Source of the DNA: a bacterium MS4
GTDB taxonomy: Bacteria; Bacillota; Clostridia; Oscillospirales; Acutalibacteraceae
Assembly (NCBI GenBank): GCA_000752215.1
Contig: CCFG01000009.1
Location: forward strand, 169,238 to 233,237
DNA: 64,000 bases
Direction of reading: 5' to 3'
In this document: in pieces, positions 16,979-26,059 of the stretch
Position numbering within the stretch: position 1 is the stretch's first letter
Layout of the letters: each line of letters opens with the position of its first letter
Notes under the pieces: generated by a model
What the model saw: only the letters and a program-made list of their open reading frames with translations
Databases searched by the model: none
What the model was told of the DNA's origin: nothing
Translations under genes and position numbers: made by a program

Positions 16979-18331
16979 TCACATTTTCCTATATTTCTTT
17001 ACTCTGCGCAGGTTTTTCTTTTTGCGGTTGTAGATCAGCGCGAGGATAATGTAGATGATGACCAGCAGAACGATCACCGCCGCGATGACGATGAACCAGA
17101 CGGAAGTGAAAATGGCCTTGACGGTATTGGCGGAATGCAGCAGCTCGCTGCGCTCAACGCTTTCCGCGGCCACCAGATTAACGGTCGTCAGCTTCTGGTT
17201 GGCATAACTGAGAGTCGCCGTTCCGATGACCTGTCCCTTTTTGACGGGCGCAGTGACGGCGTCGGGGACGTTCTTGGTAATGATCACGCTGCTTGCCGAC
17301 ACGTTCATCGGCAGCATCGCGGAATAATCCTTCTCGGCCACAAGCAGCAGCTTATCCTTGTTCCAGGCGTCTTTCAGCTTGACTTCGCCGATGGACTCCT
17401 CGCTGTTCAGTATATTTTTCAGTTCCAGATTTTTAAACGCCCACTGGTAAAGCTTCTTCGTATCGACCAGCTCGCCGCGCGTTTTGATCTGTTTGCCGTT
17501 CGCGTCTACGGACGGCGCGCCGAGCGCGATGCAGAGATAGCTGTAACCCTCCGCGGTGGCGGAAGAAACCAGACAGTAGCCGGATTCGTCTGTATGGCCC
17601 GTTTTAATGCCACGCGCGTACTGGTAGTAATACTGGCTTCCCGTGTTTTTGTCAATCAGCAGGTTGGTGGTGGAAAGAGTACGCAGGGTCCCCGCCTCCG
17701 GACCGCCCACCGGTTTGTAGGAAGCGCGCGCCTGTGAGGTGATCTCGGTAAAATGCGGCAGAGTCATCGCGTATTTCGTCATCAGGTAAAGATCGTGCGC
17801 CGTTGTGTAGTGATTCTCATCGTGAAGGCCGTGCGGGTTGGTGAAGTGCGTACCGGTACAGCCCAACTCCTTTGCCTTCGCGTTCATCATATCGACAAAG
17901 GCGTCAACATCGCCCTTTCCCACATAGTCCGCCAGAAACAGCGCCGCATCGTTTCCGCTCGGCACCAGCATGCAGTTCATCAGCTGAAGGGTGGTCAGCT
18001 CGTCGCCGACCTTGATATTGGACATGGAGCTGCCCGTTCCGAGAAGCGTGTCCATGACTTCTTTGGTAATCGTTATTTTAGTCCCTTCCAGGTCCTTAAT
18101 CTGTTCACTGGCAACGATAAAGGTCATAATTTTGGTGGTGGAAGCGGGCTCCCGGCGCTCATTCGCATTTTTCTGATAAACGACGGTGTCCGTGTCCAGA
18201 TTGACCAGCTCAATGGCGGCGCAATTCGGTTCAAAATCAATATTGAAGGTAGCTGCGCCCGCCCTGACGGGCGAAAACAGAACCAGAATCAAAAGGATGG
18301 AAACAGACAGGAATTGGCGCATTTTTTTCAT
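16979..18331 (-). CDS. Serine-type D-Ala-D-Ala carboxypeptidase (PBP5/DacF family)
   Basis: 450 residues. Signal peptide (about 1-27) for export, then the penicillin-binding fold with S64-T-T-K67, S125-G-N127 and K243-T-G245 as the active-site triad motifs. A C-terminal membrane helix (about 407-432) with a basic tail anchors it, in place of the amphipathic helix of classical PBP5. It trims the terminal D-Ala from stem peptides. DacF (sporulation) versus vegetative DacA cannot be decided by eye. Monocistronic. Confidence 0.9.
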   Translation of the reverse strand: MKKMRQFLSVSILLILVLFSPVRAGAATFNIDFEPNCAAIELVNLDTDTVVYQKNANERREPASTTKIMTFIVASEQIKDLEGTKITITKEVMDTLLGTGSSMSNIKVGDELTTLQLMNCMLVPSGNDAALFLADYVGKGDVDAFVDMMNAKAKELGCTGTHFTNPHGLHDENHYTTAHDLYLMTKYAMTLPHFTEITSQARASYKPVGGPEAGTLRTLSTTNLLIDKNTGSQYYYQYARGIKTGHTDESGYCLVSSATAEGYSYLCIALGAPSVDANGKQIKTRGELVDTKKLYQWAFKNLELKNILNSEESIGEVKLKDAWNKDKLLLVAEKDYSAMLPMNVSASSVIITKNVPDAVTAPVKKGQVIGTATLSYANQKLTTVNLVAAESVERSELLHSANTVKAIFTSVWFIVIAAVIVLLVIIYIILALIYNRKKKNLRRVKKYRKM

Positions 18332-18485
18332 GGAACTTTTTCCTCCGATGTGATATTATATGTGTAAAGTTTGGTGGATTATCAGGGATGTACAGACCTG
18401 TAGATTAGTATAACAGCATTTCTGCAAAAGATAAAGGGCAGTTTGGAAATGTAATTAAATTGTAAGATTTGATGGGGGAATCACA

Positions 18486-19175
18486 GTGATTTACATAACA
18501 GGGGATACTCACGGCGAAATTTGTCGTTTTGACTCGGGTCAGGCCAAAAAGCTGAAGAAGGGGGATACACTGATCGTATGCGGTGATTTCGGCTTTCTCT
18601 GGGATGGCGGCCCGAAAGAGGAAAAGAATCTGAAAAGGCTGGGCAAGAAAAAATACAACATTCTTTTCCTTGACGGAACCCATGAAAATTTCGATTTGCT
18701 GGAGCAGTATCCCGTGACGGAGTGGAACGGCGGCCGCGTGCAGAACATCAGCGGGAACCTGTACCACCTTATGCGCGGACAGATCTATACCATAGAAGGG
18801 AAGAAGCTGTTTGTGTTCGGCGGCGGGGAAAGCACGGAAAAGCAGATGCGCATCGCCGCGGGGAAATGGTGGGAACGCGAAATGCCAAGCATGGAAGAGA
18901 TGCGCGAGGGTGTCAGAAACCTTTCCGCGGTTGATATGGCGGTTGACTATATTCTGACCCATGAACCGGCACCGAGAGTGATGTCCCATACGGTGAATCC
19001 CAAGGAAAGCACCAATCAGCTGGAGGCATATTTCGAGCAGCTGGTCAAGCAGGTCAAATTCGAGAAATGGTTTTTCGGCTCCATCCATGTCGACCGGAAA
19101 ATCACCGCCAAAAATTATGCGGTGTTTAATGACATGATCCCGGTGGAGCCCCCGCAGTCTAAAAGATTCCGATAA
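18486..19175 (+). CDS. Metallophosphoesterase family protein
   Basis: 229 residues. Calcineurin-like metal-binding motifs in order: GDTHG (6-10), GDFG (33-36), GTHEN (64-68, in place of GNHE), THEP near 158 and GSIHVD near the C-terminus. The GTG start at 18486 is preceded by GATGGGGGAA. Single gene with its own strong terminator. Substrate unknown; the small size and lack of extra domains fit a cytosolic phosphodiesterase or phosphatase. Confidence 0.8.
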   Translation: MIYITGDTHGEICRFDSGQAKKLKKGDTLIVCGDFGFLWDGGPKEEKNLKRLGKKKYNILFLDGTHENFDLLEQYPVTEWNGGRVQNISGNLYHLMRGQIYTIEGKKLFVFGGGESTEKQMRIAAGKWWEREMPSMEEMREGVRNLSAVDMAVDYILTHEPAPRVMSHTVNPKESTNQLEAYFEQLVKQVKFEKWFFGSIHVDRKITAKNYAVFNDMIPVEPPQSKRFR

Positions 19176-19190
19176 GCGTGCAAAAAGTAC

Positions 19191-19226
19191 GGCCCCGGTG
19201 TTCAACAGGACACCGGGGCCGGCTTT
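19191..19226 (+). terminator. Terminator after the metallophosphoesterase gene
   Basis: GGCCCCGGTGTTC / GGACACCGGGGCC stem (loop AACA), followed by GGCTTTT. Confidence 0.8.
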
Positions 19227-19247
19227 TACCGCGGAGTAATTTTCCGC

Positions 19248-20069
19248 TTATGAAAAGGACTGTGCGAAGGCGATGAGATTTTCACGGGTCAGCTCTTTGT
19301 TGCCATTGGATATAGCAACGCTCACTCCGTCTGCTTCCCATTCTATGCTGCCGTTTCCGTCAATCAGAGCGGCGGTATGCCCGTTGATTTTCAGCTTTTC
19401 CAGCGTACCGTCTGTGCCGCCGACATAGGCGGTTTCCGGTGAAATGCGGCGCTGGGATATATAGAGCTTCTTTTCGCCGTTAAGATATACCAGATCACAG
19501 TAATCGCCGCTTGCTTTTCCGTTGTTGTCCTTATATAATACGGCATGGTCAAACACGTAGCCCGCCGGAAGCTGCTTTGGCAGCTTGGGCTGAAAGTTCA
19601 CCTGAGCAACCGCGTTCTTAATGTCTTTCTCGATTATCATACCATCGTCGTTGCTTTGTTCCTTGTTTTTCAGCTCTGCGATTGAGCCGATCCGGTTGCC
19701 TTCGGCGTCGTAAAGCACGGCGCTGTCCCCCAATTGTGTAAGCTTATCCCGAGGAATCAGCCTGCCATCCTTGTCAAATACCTGCTGGACGGACGGGTCC
19801 ATCTGAAGGACTGTATTGGTTCCCAGACTGATTTTTTGAATGATACCGTCTATCACGCTTTGCGCAAAGGCAGTCTGGGAAAAGGATACCACAATTGCCA
19901 GACAGGCCGCGGTAATCATCCAGCGTCGCCGGGCGCTGTGGCCGGAGGCTTTTACGGTGCGGCGGAAATTGCGCTTCATGCGCGCTTTTTCCAGTTCGGT
20001 CAGCGGGACAACCGTGTACTCAGTGGTATCTGCCTTCATGTCGTTAAAGATATCATAGATATTTTTCAT
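19248..20069 (-). CDS. DUF4367-type membrane protein, probable anti-sigma partner
   Basis: 273 residues. A basic cytosolic N-terminus (about 1-50) is followed by one membrane helix (about 50-70) and an extracytoplasmic region ending in a DUF4367-like fold (QLPAGYVFDHAVL ... SIEWEADGVSVAIS). The start overlaps the sigma-factor stop by one base (TAATG), with AGGAGG upstream. This gene pair and topology fit a membrane anti-sigma factor or sigma-regulated sensor. That role is inferred from context; no zinc-binding anti-sigma motif is visible. Confidence 0.65.
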   Translation of the reverse strand: MKNIYDIFNDMKADTTEYTVVPLTELEKARMKRNFRRTVKASGHSARRRWMITAACLAIVVSFSQTAFAQSVIDGIIQKISLGTNTVLQMDPSVQQVFDKDGRLIPRDKLTQLGDSAVLYDAEGNRIGSIAELKNKEQSNDDGMIIEKDIKNAVAQVNFQPKLPKQLPAGYVFDHAVLYKDNNGKASGDYCDLVYLNGEKKLYISQRRISPETAYVGGTDGTLEKLKINGHTAALIDGNGSIEWEADGVSVAISNGNKELTRENLIAFAQSFS

Positions 20070-20620
20070 TATTTTTCCTCCTTGCATTGCCTCAGTTTTT
20101 TCTTGCCGCGGGAAAGCCGGTTGTATAAGGCGGAGACCTTGATCCTCCTTTTTTCAGCGAGCTGCTCCGGAGACTCGTCTTTTACATAGCAGTCCCAGAA
20201 TAATTTTTGATCGTCATCAGTCAAATACTGCAAGAGGCTCTGCGTTTTTTCGCTGATTTCCTGTGTGAACAGCTCCTCCTCCGGATTGTACTGTGTACTT
20301 ACAGCTTCATCGGAAAGGGGGGACTCGGACAGTTGTTTGTAATATCTGCGTTTATAGTCAATCGCTTTGTATTTGCATACGGCTGCCAACCAGCCGGAAA
20401 AGTTATTTTTTTCCGGATCAAAATGGTCGATTTGGTTCCATACGGCCAGCAGAATATCATCCATACATTCCTCACATTTATCCGGAAAAGCAAAAAGGTG
20501 CTTCTGTACGATGGCTTTGATCAGCCCGCCATAGGTGTCAATAACGTACTCAAGCGCATGCTCGTCTTTTTTCCGCAGCAGGCTGATGAAATTGGTATGA
20601 TTGATTGTTTTTACATGCAA
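20069..20620 (-). CDS. RNA polymerase sigma-70 family (ECF-like) sigma factor
   Basis: 183 residues with region 2 (about 28-95, including FSGWLAAVCKYKAIDYKRR) and region 4 (about 125-180, QLAEKRRIKVSALYNRLSRGKKKLR helix-turn-helix). The start is set at TTG 20620 because AAAGGAG lies eight bases upstream; the frame is open further back but lacks a better start. It forms a two-gene operon with the DUF4367 membrane protein. The signal and regulon are unknown. Confidence 0.82.
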   Translation of the reverse strand: MHVKTINHTNFISLLRKKDEHALEYVIDTYGGLIKAIVQKHLFAFPDKCEECMDDILLAVWNQIDHFDPEKNNFSGWLAAVCKYKAIDYKRRYYKQLSESPLSDEAVSTQYNPEEELFTQEISEKTQSLLQYLTDDDQKLFWDCYVKDESPEQLAEKRRIKVSALYNRLSRGKKKLRQCKEEK

Positions 20621-20719
20621 TATATCGTCTCCTTTTGTACCGCACTTTCCTGTGTCTTTTTGAGCGCTCAATACTATATTCGTTTCAGAAAGGAGAAATC
20701 TATCAATTTGTAAAAATAA

Positions 20720-20750
20720 ACTGCGCGGAACTAAAAAGTCCCGCGCAGTT
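20720..20750 (-). terminator. Terminator after recG
   Basis: Minus-strand ACTGCGCGGGA / TTCCGCGCAGT stem followed by TTATTTTT, just after the recG stop. Confidence 0.75.
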
Positions 20751-20754
20751 ATTT

Positions 20755-22782
20755 TCAATCCGCCCTGTTTTCAAACAGCTGTTTCACTTCCGCACGCAGG
20801 CCCCGGTGCTGCGGGGCCTCCAGCTCGGCGTCCATGCTCAGAATTTCCCGCGCGACGGACTGGGCCTCTTTCAGCAGGTCCATATCATGGACCATGTCGG
20901 CGATCTTCAGCTCCGGCAGTCCATGCTGCCTATGGCCGAAGAAATCGCCGGGGCCGCGCAGCTTCAGGTCCTGTTCCGCAATCTGGAAGCCGTCGTTGGT
21001 CGCGCACATGGTTTTCAGCCGCGCGACGGTTTCTTCGTTCTGTGCGTCCGATATTAAAATACAAGTGGATTTGTATTTTCCGCGCCCTACGCGCCCGCGC
21101 AGCTGGTGCAGCTGGGAGAGGCCGTACCGTTCCGCGTTTTCGATCAGCATCACAACCGCGTTGGGCACATCTACGCCGACCTCCACAACGGTGGTGGAAA
21201 TCAGCGCCGCGATTTTTCCCTGTGCAAAATCCGTCATAACGGCTTCTTTTTCCCTGGGCTTCATTTTTCCGTGAAGCACGCCGACCGGATAATCGGGAAG
21301 CCACTGGGTCCTTACTTTTTCCGCATATTCGTTCACGCTCGCCATATCGTTCTGGCCTTCGTCGATCATCGGGCAGATGATGTAGCACTGTCTACCTTCG
21401 TCGATATGCTTCAGGATAAAACGGAACGCCCTCAGGCGTTTATCGCCCGTAATCGCGTAGGTGTCTATTTTCTGCCGGCCGGGCGGAAGCTCGTCCAGAA
21501 TCGAAATATCGAGGTCGCCGTAGATCATCAGCGCGAGCGTGCGCGGGATGGGGGTGGCGCTCATGACAAGCATATGCGGGTGGTCGCCCTTGGAGGCGAG
21601 AGCCGCGCGCTGCGCCACGCCGAAACGGTGCTGTTCGTCCGTTATCACTAGGCCGAGGCGCCGGAACGCGACGTTTTCGGAAAGAAGGGCGTGCGTGCCG
21701 ATGACAAGCTGGATCTCTCCGTCCAGCAGTTCCTGCAGAATCTCCCGCTTTTTCGCAGCCGGCATCGAGCCGGTCAGCAGCGCGACGCGCGTATCCCGCA
21801 ACAGGGAGGACAGGGAAGCGTAGTGCTGCTGCGCCAGGATTTCCGTGGGCGCCATCAGCGCCGCCTGCATCCCGTTTCCAACGGCGCAGTAGCAAAGCGC
21901 CGCTGCGACCGCGGTTTTTCCGGAGCCGACGTCTCCCTGAATCAGCCGGTTCATCGGGAATCCGCTCATCATATCCGTTACGGCTTCTTTTACGGCCCTT
22001 CGCTGGGCCTGTGTGGGCTCGAAGGGGAGCAAGCCGTAAAAACGTTCAGAACAGTCGTACTCAAGCCTCAGGGGGCTTACAGAGCGGCTGTGGCCCTTCA
22101 GTCGGAGAAGGCCCAGCTGCAGAATGAGCAGTTCTTCAAAAATCAGGCGTTTCCGGGCGGTTTCCACCGCCTCCATATTCTGCGGCAGATGGATGCTTTC
22201 CAGCGCAAACCGCAGCGGGCAGAGCCCGTACTTCTCCCGGATCGTTTCCGGAATCGGATCACGAATCCTGTCCGGCAGCAGATCAAGGGCGCTTCTGACC
22301 GCATTTTCGATCATCCGGCTGGTCAGCCCCAGCGTCTGATGATAAACGGGCCGGATAGGGGGACTGACCGCCGCGCGCACAAATTCCGGCGTGGTCATTT
22401 CCCGTTTTAGAAAATTGGCGGTTACCTTTCCGTAAAATACGTATTCCTCGTCCGCCTTCAGCATGGAAGAGATATAGGGATTGTTGAAATAGGTAAGCTC
22501 CATATCGCTTTCGCCGTCGGTAACCGTTACCTTGCAGATCATCATTCCGGCGCGGATTCTCGTTTCCTTCGGCCGTTCCAGAACGGTCGCCCGCACGGCA
22601 CAGGGCTCGTTCAGCGGAGCCAGGCGGATCGGATAAGGGTGGCTCAGGTCCTCATAGGTACGGGGGTACAGACGCAGTAAAGCGCCGACAGTCGGCGCGC
22701 CGAGCTTTTCAAACAGCTTGGCACGCTTTTCGCCGACGCCCTTCAGGTCGCGGATATTTCTTTCAAATAAAGAACGCATCAT
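20755..22782 (-). CDS. recG: ATP-dependent DNA helicase RecG
   Basis: 675 residues; reverses stalled forks and processes recombination branches. N-terminal wedge (OB-fold) domain, then helicase motifs: GDVGSGKT Walker A near residue 280, DEQH box (TDEQHRFGV), MSATPIPRT, and the C-terminal helicase motif HQLRGRVGRG. Start overlaps the fakA stop by four bases (ATGA), so they are coupled. Confidence 0.96.
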   Translation of the reverse strand: MMRSLFERNIRDLKGVGEKRAKLFEKLGAPTVGALLRLYPRTYEDLSHPYPIRLAPLNEPCAVRATVLERPKETRIRAGMMICKVTVTDGESDMELTYFNNPYISSMLKADEEYVFYGKVTANFLKREMTTPEFVRAAVSPPIRPVYHQTLGLTSRMIENAVRSALDLLPDRIRDPIPETIREKYGLCPLRFALESIHLPQNMEAVETARKRLIFEELLILQLGLLRLKGHSRSVSPLRLEYDCSERFYGLLPFEPTQAQRRAVKEAVTDMMSGFPMNRLIQGDVGSGKTAVAAALCYCAVGNGMQAALMAPTEILAQQHYASLSSLLRDTRVALLTGSMPAAKKREILQELLDGEIQLVIGTHALLSENVAFRRLGLVITDEQHRFGVAQRAALASKGDHPHMLVMSATPIPRTLALMIYGDLDISILDELPPGRQKIDTYAITGDKRLRAFRFILKHIDEGRQCYIICPMIDEGQNDMASVNEYAEKVRTQWLPDYPVGVLHGKMKPREKEAVMTDFAQGKIAALISTTVVEVGVDVPNAVVMLIENAERYGLSQLHQLRGRVGRGKYKSTCILISDAQNEETVARLKTMCATNDGFQIAEQDLKLRGPGDFFGHRQHGLPELKIADMVHDMDLLKEAQSVAREILSMDAELEAPQHRGLRAEVKQLFENRAD

Positions 22783-24446
22783 TCAATGGAAACAATAAAA
22801 TAATATACCGGCTGGCCGCCGTTGACGAGCGTAACCTCGGTTTCATTGCCGACCCTGGCCTTAATCCGGTTATAAGCTTCGTTTGCCTGTTCCTCCGTAA
22901 CGTCCGCCCCGTAAATAATAGTAATGAACGAAGTGCCGCGGGTAATCATGGAGCGTGTCAGTTTGCTGCAGGTATGGACAATATCCTTTTCGATCAGTTC
23001 CAGCTTGCCGTTGTTCAGGCCGAGAATGTCGCCCGCCTTGATTTTGTGGCCGCCGAATTCGGAGTCGCGTGCGGCGAAGGTGACGGAAGCGGTCGAGACG
23101 TTGGATGCGGCCTCCATCATTGCGACGGTATTTACTTCCGTGCTTGCGTCCGGATCGTAGGCGAGCATGGCGGAAAGGCCCTGCGGGATCGTGCGGGTGG
23201 GCAGGACGATTACCTTGCGGTCGTTCACAAGCGGGATGGTCTGTTCGGCCGCCATAATGATGTTCTTGTTGTTCGGCAGAACCAGAACGGTTTTCGCGGG
23301 AGTCGCCAGAATCGCGGCGAGAAGGTCGTTTGTACTGGGATTCATGGTTTGCCCGCCGCTGACGACGTGCGTACAGCCTAGGTCGGTGAAAAGGGTTTTC
23401 AGACCTTCTCCGGCGGCAACTGAAATAAACCCGACCTCGTCGGCGGGCTCCGCAGGTTCCAGGGAAGCCACGGCCTTTGCTTTGGCCTCTTCGTTTGCCT
23501 CCGCGGCCTTCCGGTGCTGTTCCTTCATATTTTCTATTTTTACGGTCAGCAGCTGGCCGAATACCAGAGCCGACTGCAGCGCGTTGCCCGGTTCTTCCGT
23601 ATGCACATGCACCTTGATAATATCGTCGTCATCCACCAGAACCACGCTGTCGCCGATGCTTTCCAGATAGCCGCGAAGCTCCTGCGGGTCTTTCTTGCAT
23701 TCAAGGTCGCGTCCCACAATAAATTCGGTGCAATAGGTAAAGTTGATGACCTGATCGAATTCCGCGGCGGCGTTTCTGAAAAAGTCGGTTTCAGCCGCCT
23801 GCTCCTCGGGGGAGTCCGCCTCGTTCATAATGATGGTACCGTCCTTAAATACGCTCAGCATTCCGTCCAAAATATAACAGAGTCCTTTTCCTCCGGCATC
23901 GATTACTCCCGCCTTCTTCAGTACGGGCAGCAGCTCCGGTGTTTTTTCCAGTGCTTCGGCAGCACCCTTGCAAATTGCGCTCCACACATAAACGACGTCG
24001 TCGTCGATGGCCGCCGCCGCCTTGCCCTTTTCGCTGGCAACGCGGGAAACGGTCAGGATGGTTCCCTCCGTCGGCTTCATCACGGCCTTATACGCGGCCT
24101 CCACGCCAACACCCAAAGCGTTGGCCAGATCGGTGCCGCTGACTTCTTCCATTCCCTCAATCCCCTTGGAGAAGCCGCGGAACAGAATGGAGAGGATGAC
24201 CCCGGAGTTGCCCCTTGCGCCGTGGAGCATGGCGGAAGCTGCGGTGCGCGCGACTTCGCCTGCGCTGCTGTTGGTATTTTTTGAGAGCTCGCGGGAAGCG
24301 GAGCTCATCGTCATGGACATGTTGGTTCCCGTATCTCCGTCGGGAACAGGGAAGATGTTCAACTCATCGACCGATGTTTTATGCTTTACGATATTATTAG
24401 CGCCTGATATTATAGCGTTTCTCAGGTCAATTCCATTTATCACCAT
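22779..24446 (-). CDS. fakA: DAK2-domain fatty acid kinase, FakA/YloV family
   Basis: 555 residues. N-terminal DhaL/DAK2 nucleotide-binding domain with the metal-binding FPVPDGDTGTNMSMTM segment (about 32-47) and HGARGNSGVILS (about 74-85), a middle Cys-containing domain, and a C-terminal DegV-like domain. In Firmicutes FakA phosphorylates fatty acids held by FakB (DegV-family) proteins; a DegV protein is encoded at 33416-34297. The yloV-recG linkage is typical of Bacillus and Clostridia. Confidence 0.88.
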   Translation of the reverse strand: MVINGIDLRNAIISGANNIVKHKTSVDELNIFPVPDGDTGTNMSMTMSSASRELSKNTNSSAGEVARTAASAMLHGARGNSGVILSILFRGFSKGIEGMEEVSGTDLANALGVGVEAAYKAVMKPTEGTILTVSRVASEKGKAAAAIDDDVVYVWSAICKGAAEALEKTPELLPVLKKAGVIDAGGKGLCYILDGMLSVFKDGTIIMNEADSPEEQAAETDFFRNAAAEFDQVINFTYCTEFIVGRDLECKKDPQELRGYLESIGDSVVLVDDDDIIKVHVHTEEPGNALQSALVFGQLLTVKIENMKEQHRKAAEANEEAKAKAVASLEPAEPADEVGFISVAAGEGLKTLFTDLGCTHVVSGGQTMNPSTNDLLAAILATPAKTVLVLPNNKNIIMAAEQTIPLVNDRKVIVLPTRTIPQGLSAMLAYDPDASTEVNTVAMMEAASNVSTASVTFAARDSEFGGHKIKAGDILGLNNGKLELIEKDIVHTCSKLTRSMITRGTSFITIIYGADVTEEQANEAYNRIKARVGNETEVTLVNGGQPVYYFIVSIE

Positions 24447-24578
24447 TCAGCACTCCCTAAATTTCACTTATTGCATTACCTTATTTTTCATCTTAATATT
24501 ATATCATAGTGCACAGGCAGATTCAATCTTAATTTCTCGCGGCCTTCCGGCGCGGTGGGAAAAGGGCATAAGGCGCCA

Positions 24579-24610
24579 TAAAAAATATCCTCACATCATG
24601 TGAGGATATC
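24579..24610 (-). terminator. Terminator after spoVS
   Basis: Minus-strand ATATCCTCACA / TGTGAGGATAT stem followed by six T. Confidence 0.85.
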
Positions 24611-24625
24611 GATACGGGGTCGGAA

Positions 24626-24886
24626 CTATCTGGGTTCAACAATCAATTTGATCGCCGTGCGTTCTTCATTGTCGATCACTACACTGGCAAAGGCTGGGAT
24701 GCATACAACGTCGATTCCGGATGGGGCAAGGTATCCGCGTGCGATTGCAATGGCCTTAATTGCCTGATTGGCGGCGCCTGCGCCGACAGCCTGCAGCTCG
24801 ACAGACCCTGTTTCGCGAATCACTCCTGCGACTGCGCCCGCAACGGAATTTGGCGCTGACTTTGACGATACTTTCAATATTTCCAT
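24626..24886 (-). CDS. spoVS: Stage V sporulation protein S
   Basis: 86-residue Alba-like protein affecting asymmetric septation and spore coat formation in Bacillus. The whole sequence is highly typical (EILKVSSKSAPNSVAGA opening, AIKAIAIARGYLAPSGID middle). Position downstream of ymdB and rny is conserved. It has its own promoter at 24922-24950. Confidence 0.95.
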   Translation of the reverse strand: MEILKVSSKSAPNSVAGAVAGVIRETGSVELQAVGAGAANQAIKAIAIARGYLAPSGIDVVCIPAFASVVIDNEERTAIKLIVEPR

Positions 24887-24921
24887 AGGCCATCCTCCAG
24901 ACTATGCAAAATCATAGTATC

Positions 24922-24950
24922 ATCATAAAACGAAACACAAAGTTTTGCAA
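24922..24950 (-). promoter_or_regulatory. Promoter of spoVS
   Basis: Minus strand TTGCAA (24950-24945), 17-bp spacer, TATGAT (24927-24922). A sigma-A-like match; a sigma-H element was not found. Confidence 0.6.
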
Positions 24951-25012
24951 GTAGTATTTACCAAAAACACGTAAATTATGAAAAAAAAACTGTAAAAACC
25001 AACGAATTGCTG

Positions 25013-25777
25013 TTATTGAATCTGAATTCGCTCCACAGAGACGGTTTTTCCGCTTTTTTCATCGATCTGAAACAGGGCGCATTCCATTTTACAGTCGCCC
25101 TCGGCCAGCGCAAAACGGACCGGCATTTTGGTCCTCATTTTCTCGATGACCAGTTCGGGCTTTACGCCGAGCACGGATTGGATGGGTCCCGTCATGCCCA
25201 GGTCTGTGATATACCCGGTTCCCTGAGGAAGCACGCATTCGTCCGCGGTCTGAACGTGGGTGTGCGTACCGAAAACCGCCGAGACGCGCCCGTCCAGATA
25301 ATAGCCGAAGGAACGTTTTTCCCCGGTCGCCTCCGCGTGAAAGTCTATCAGCGTGATTTTAGGCATGTCCGCAAGCAGGCAGTCGGCCGTGTCGAACGGG
25401 GAGTCCAGGCTCTCCATGTAAATCGTCCCCATCAGATTGATGACGCCTACCTGGACCCGCCCCATGTCTACAATACAGGCTCCCCTACCGGGAACCGAGG
25501 ACGGAAAATTCGCGGGACGAATCAGGTATTCGCTGGAATCAAACAGCTCGTAGCTTTCTTTGCGGCGGAAGCTGTGGTTGCCGGCGGTGATCACGTCCAC
25601 GCCGCTGTCATACAGGAACTGGACGGAAACGGGCGTCAGTCCGTTTCCGTCGGCGGAATTTTCTCCGTTTGCAATGACCAGATCGATCCCTTTCATTTTT
25701 TTGAATGCCGGAAGACGCTGGCGAAGAAAGCGGCAGCCGATGCTGCCGACAACGTCGCCGATTGCAAGAATATTCAT
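25013..25777 (-). CDS. ymdB: YmdB-type metallophosphoesterase (TIGR00282 family)
   Basis: 254 residues. Metal ligands are visible as GDVVG near the N-terminus, NGEN, GNHS, DFHAEAT and THTHVQTAD. Family members hydrolyse 2',3'-cyclic nucleotides, and in Bacillus subtilis YmdB affects biofilm and motility decisions. The gene lies between spoVS and rny, the conserved order. Its own promoter at 25836-25864 suggests expression apart from rny. Confidence 0.88.
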   Translation of the reverse strand: MNILAIGDVVGSIGCRFLRQRLPAFKKMKGIDLVIANGENSADGNGLTPVSVQFLYDSGVDVITAGNHSFRRKESYELFDSSEYLIRPANFPSSVPGRGACIVDMGRVQVGVINLMGTIYMESLDSPFDTADCLLADMPKITLIDFHAEATGEKRSFGYYLDGRVSAVFGTHTHVQTADECVLPQGTGYITDLGMTGPIQSVLGVKPELVIEKMRTKMPVRFALAEGDCKMECALFQIDEKSGKTVSVERIQIQ

Positions 25778-25835
25778 TCGAAAGCCTACCTTCTATGTGG
25801 ATGCCCCCAGTGTTTCTGCGGGCTCTTCTGTAATA

Positions 25836-25864
25836 AATTTATTGTAACAGTTTATTTTTATCAA
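25836..25864 (-). promoter_or_regulatory. Promoter of ymdB
   Basis: Minus strand TTGATA (25864-25859), 17-bp spacer, TAAATT (25841-25836). The rest of the 282-base ymdB-rny gap holds a GGGGAACAG hairpin without a T tract on the useful side. Confidence 0.55.
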
Positions 25865-26059
25865 GTAAATCCCTAAATACGCATTTACGCCGGTCCTGTT
25901 TCCGTCAAAACAGCAGAGAATTCCCAGCAACAGAAAGGCGTGTAAGAAATGAATATGGGGAACAGCTTTCGCTGTTCCCCAAAAAACTTCTCCCCAATGC
26001 GCCGAAACGCCCTATATTACGCTCCGCCGCTTATGCGCCATCCGGTACGTCCCGTTCTG

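Noticed and set aside
25950..25985. GGGGAACAG hairpin followed by six A on the plus strand
   Set aside because: The T tract would be on the 5' side of the hairpin for the minus-strand rny transcript, so it does not form a standard terminator; left unassigned.
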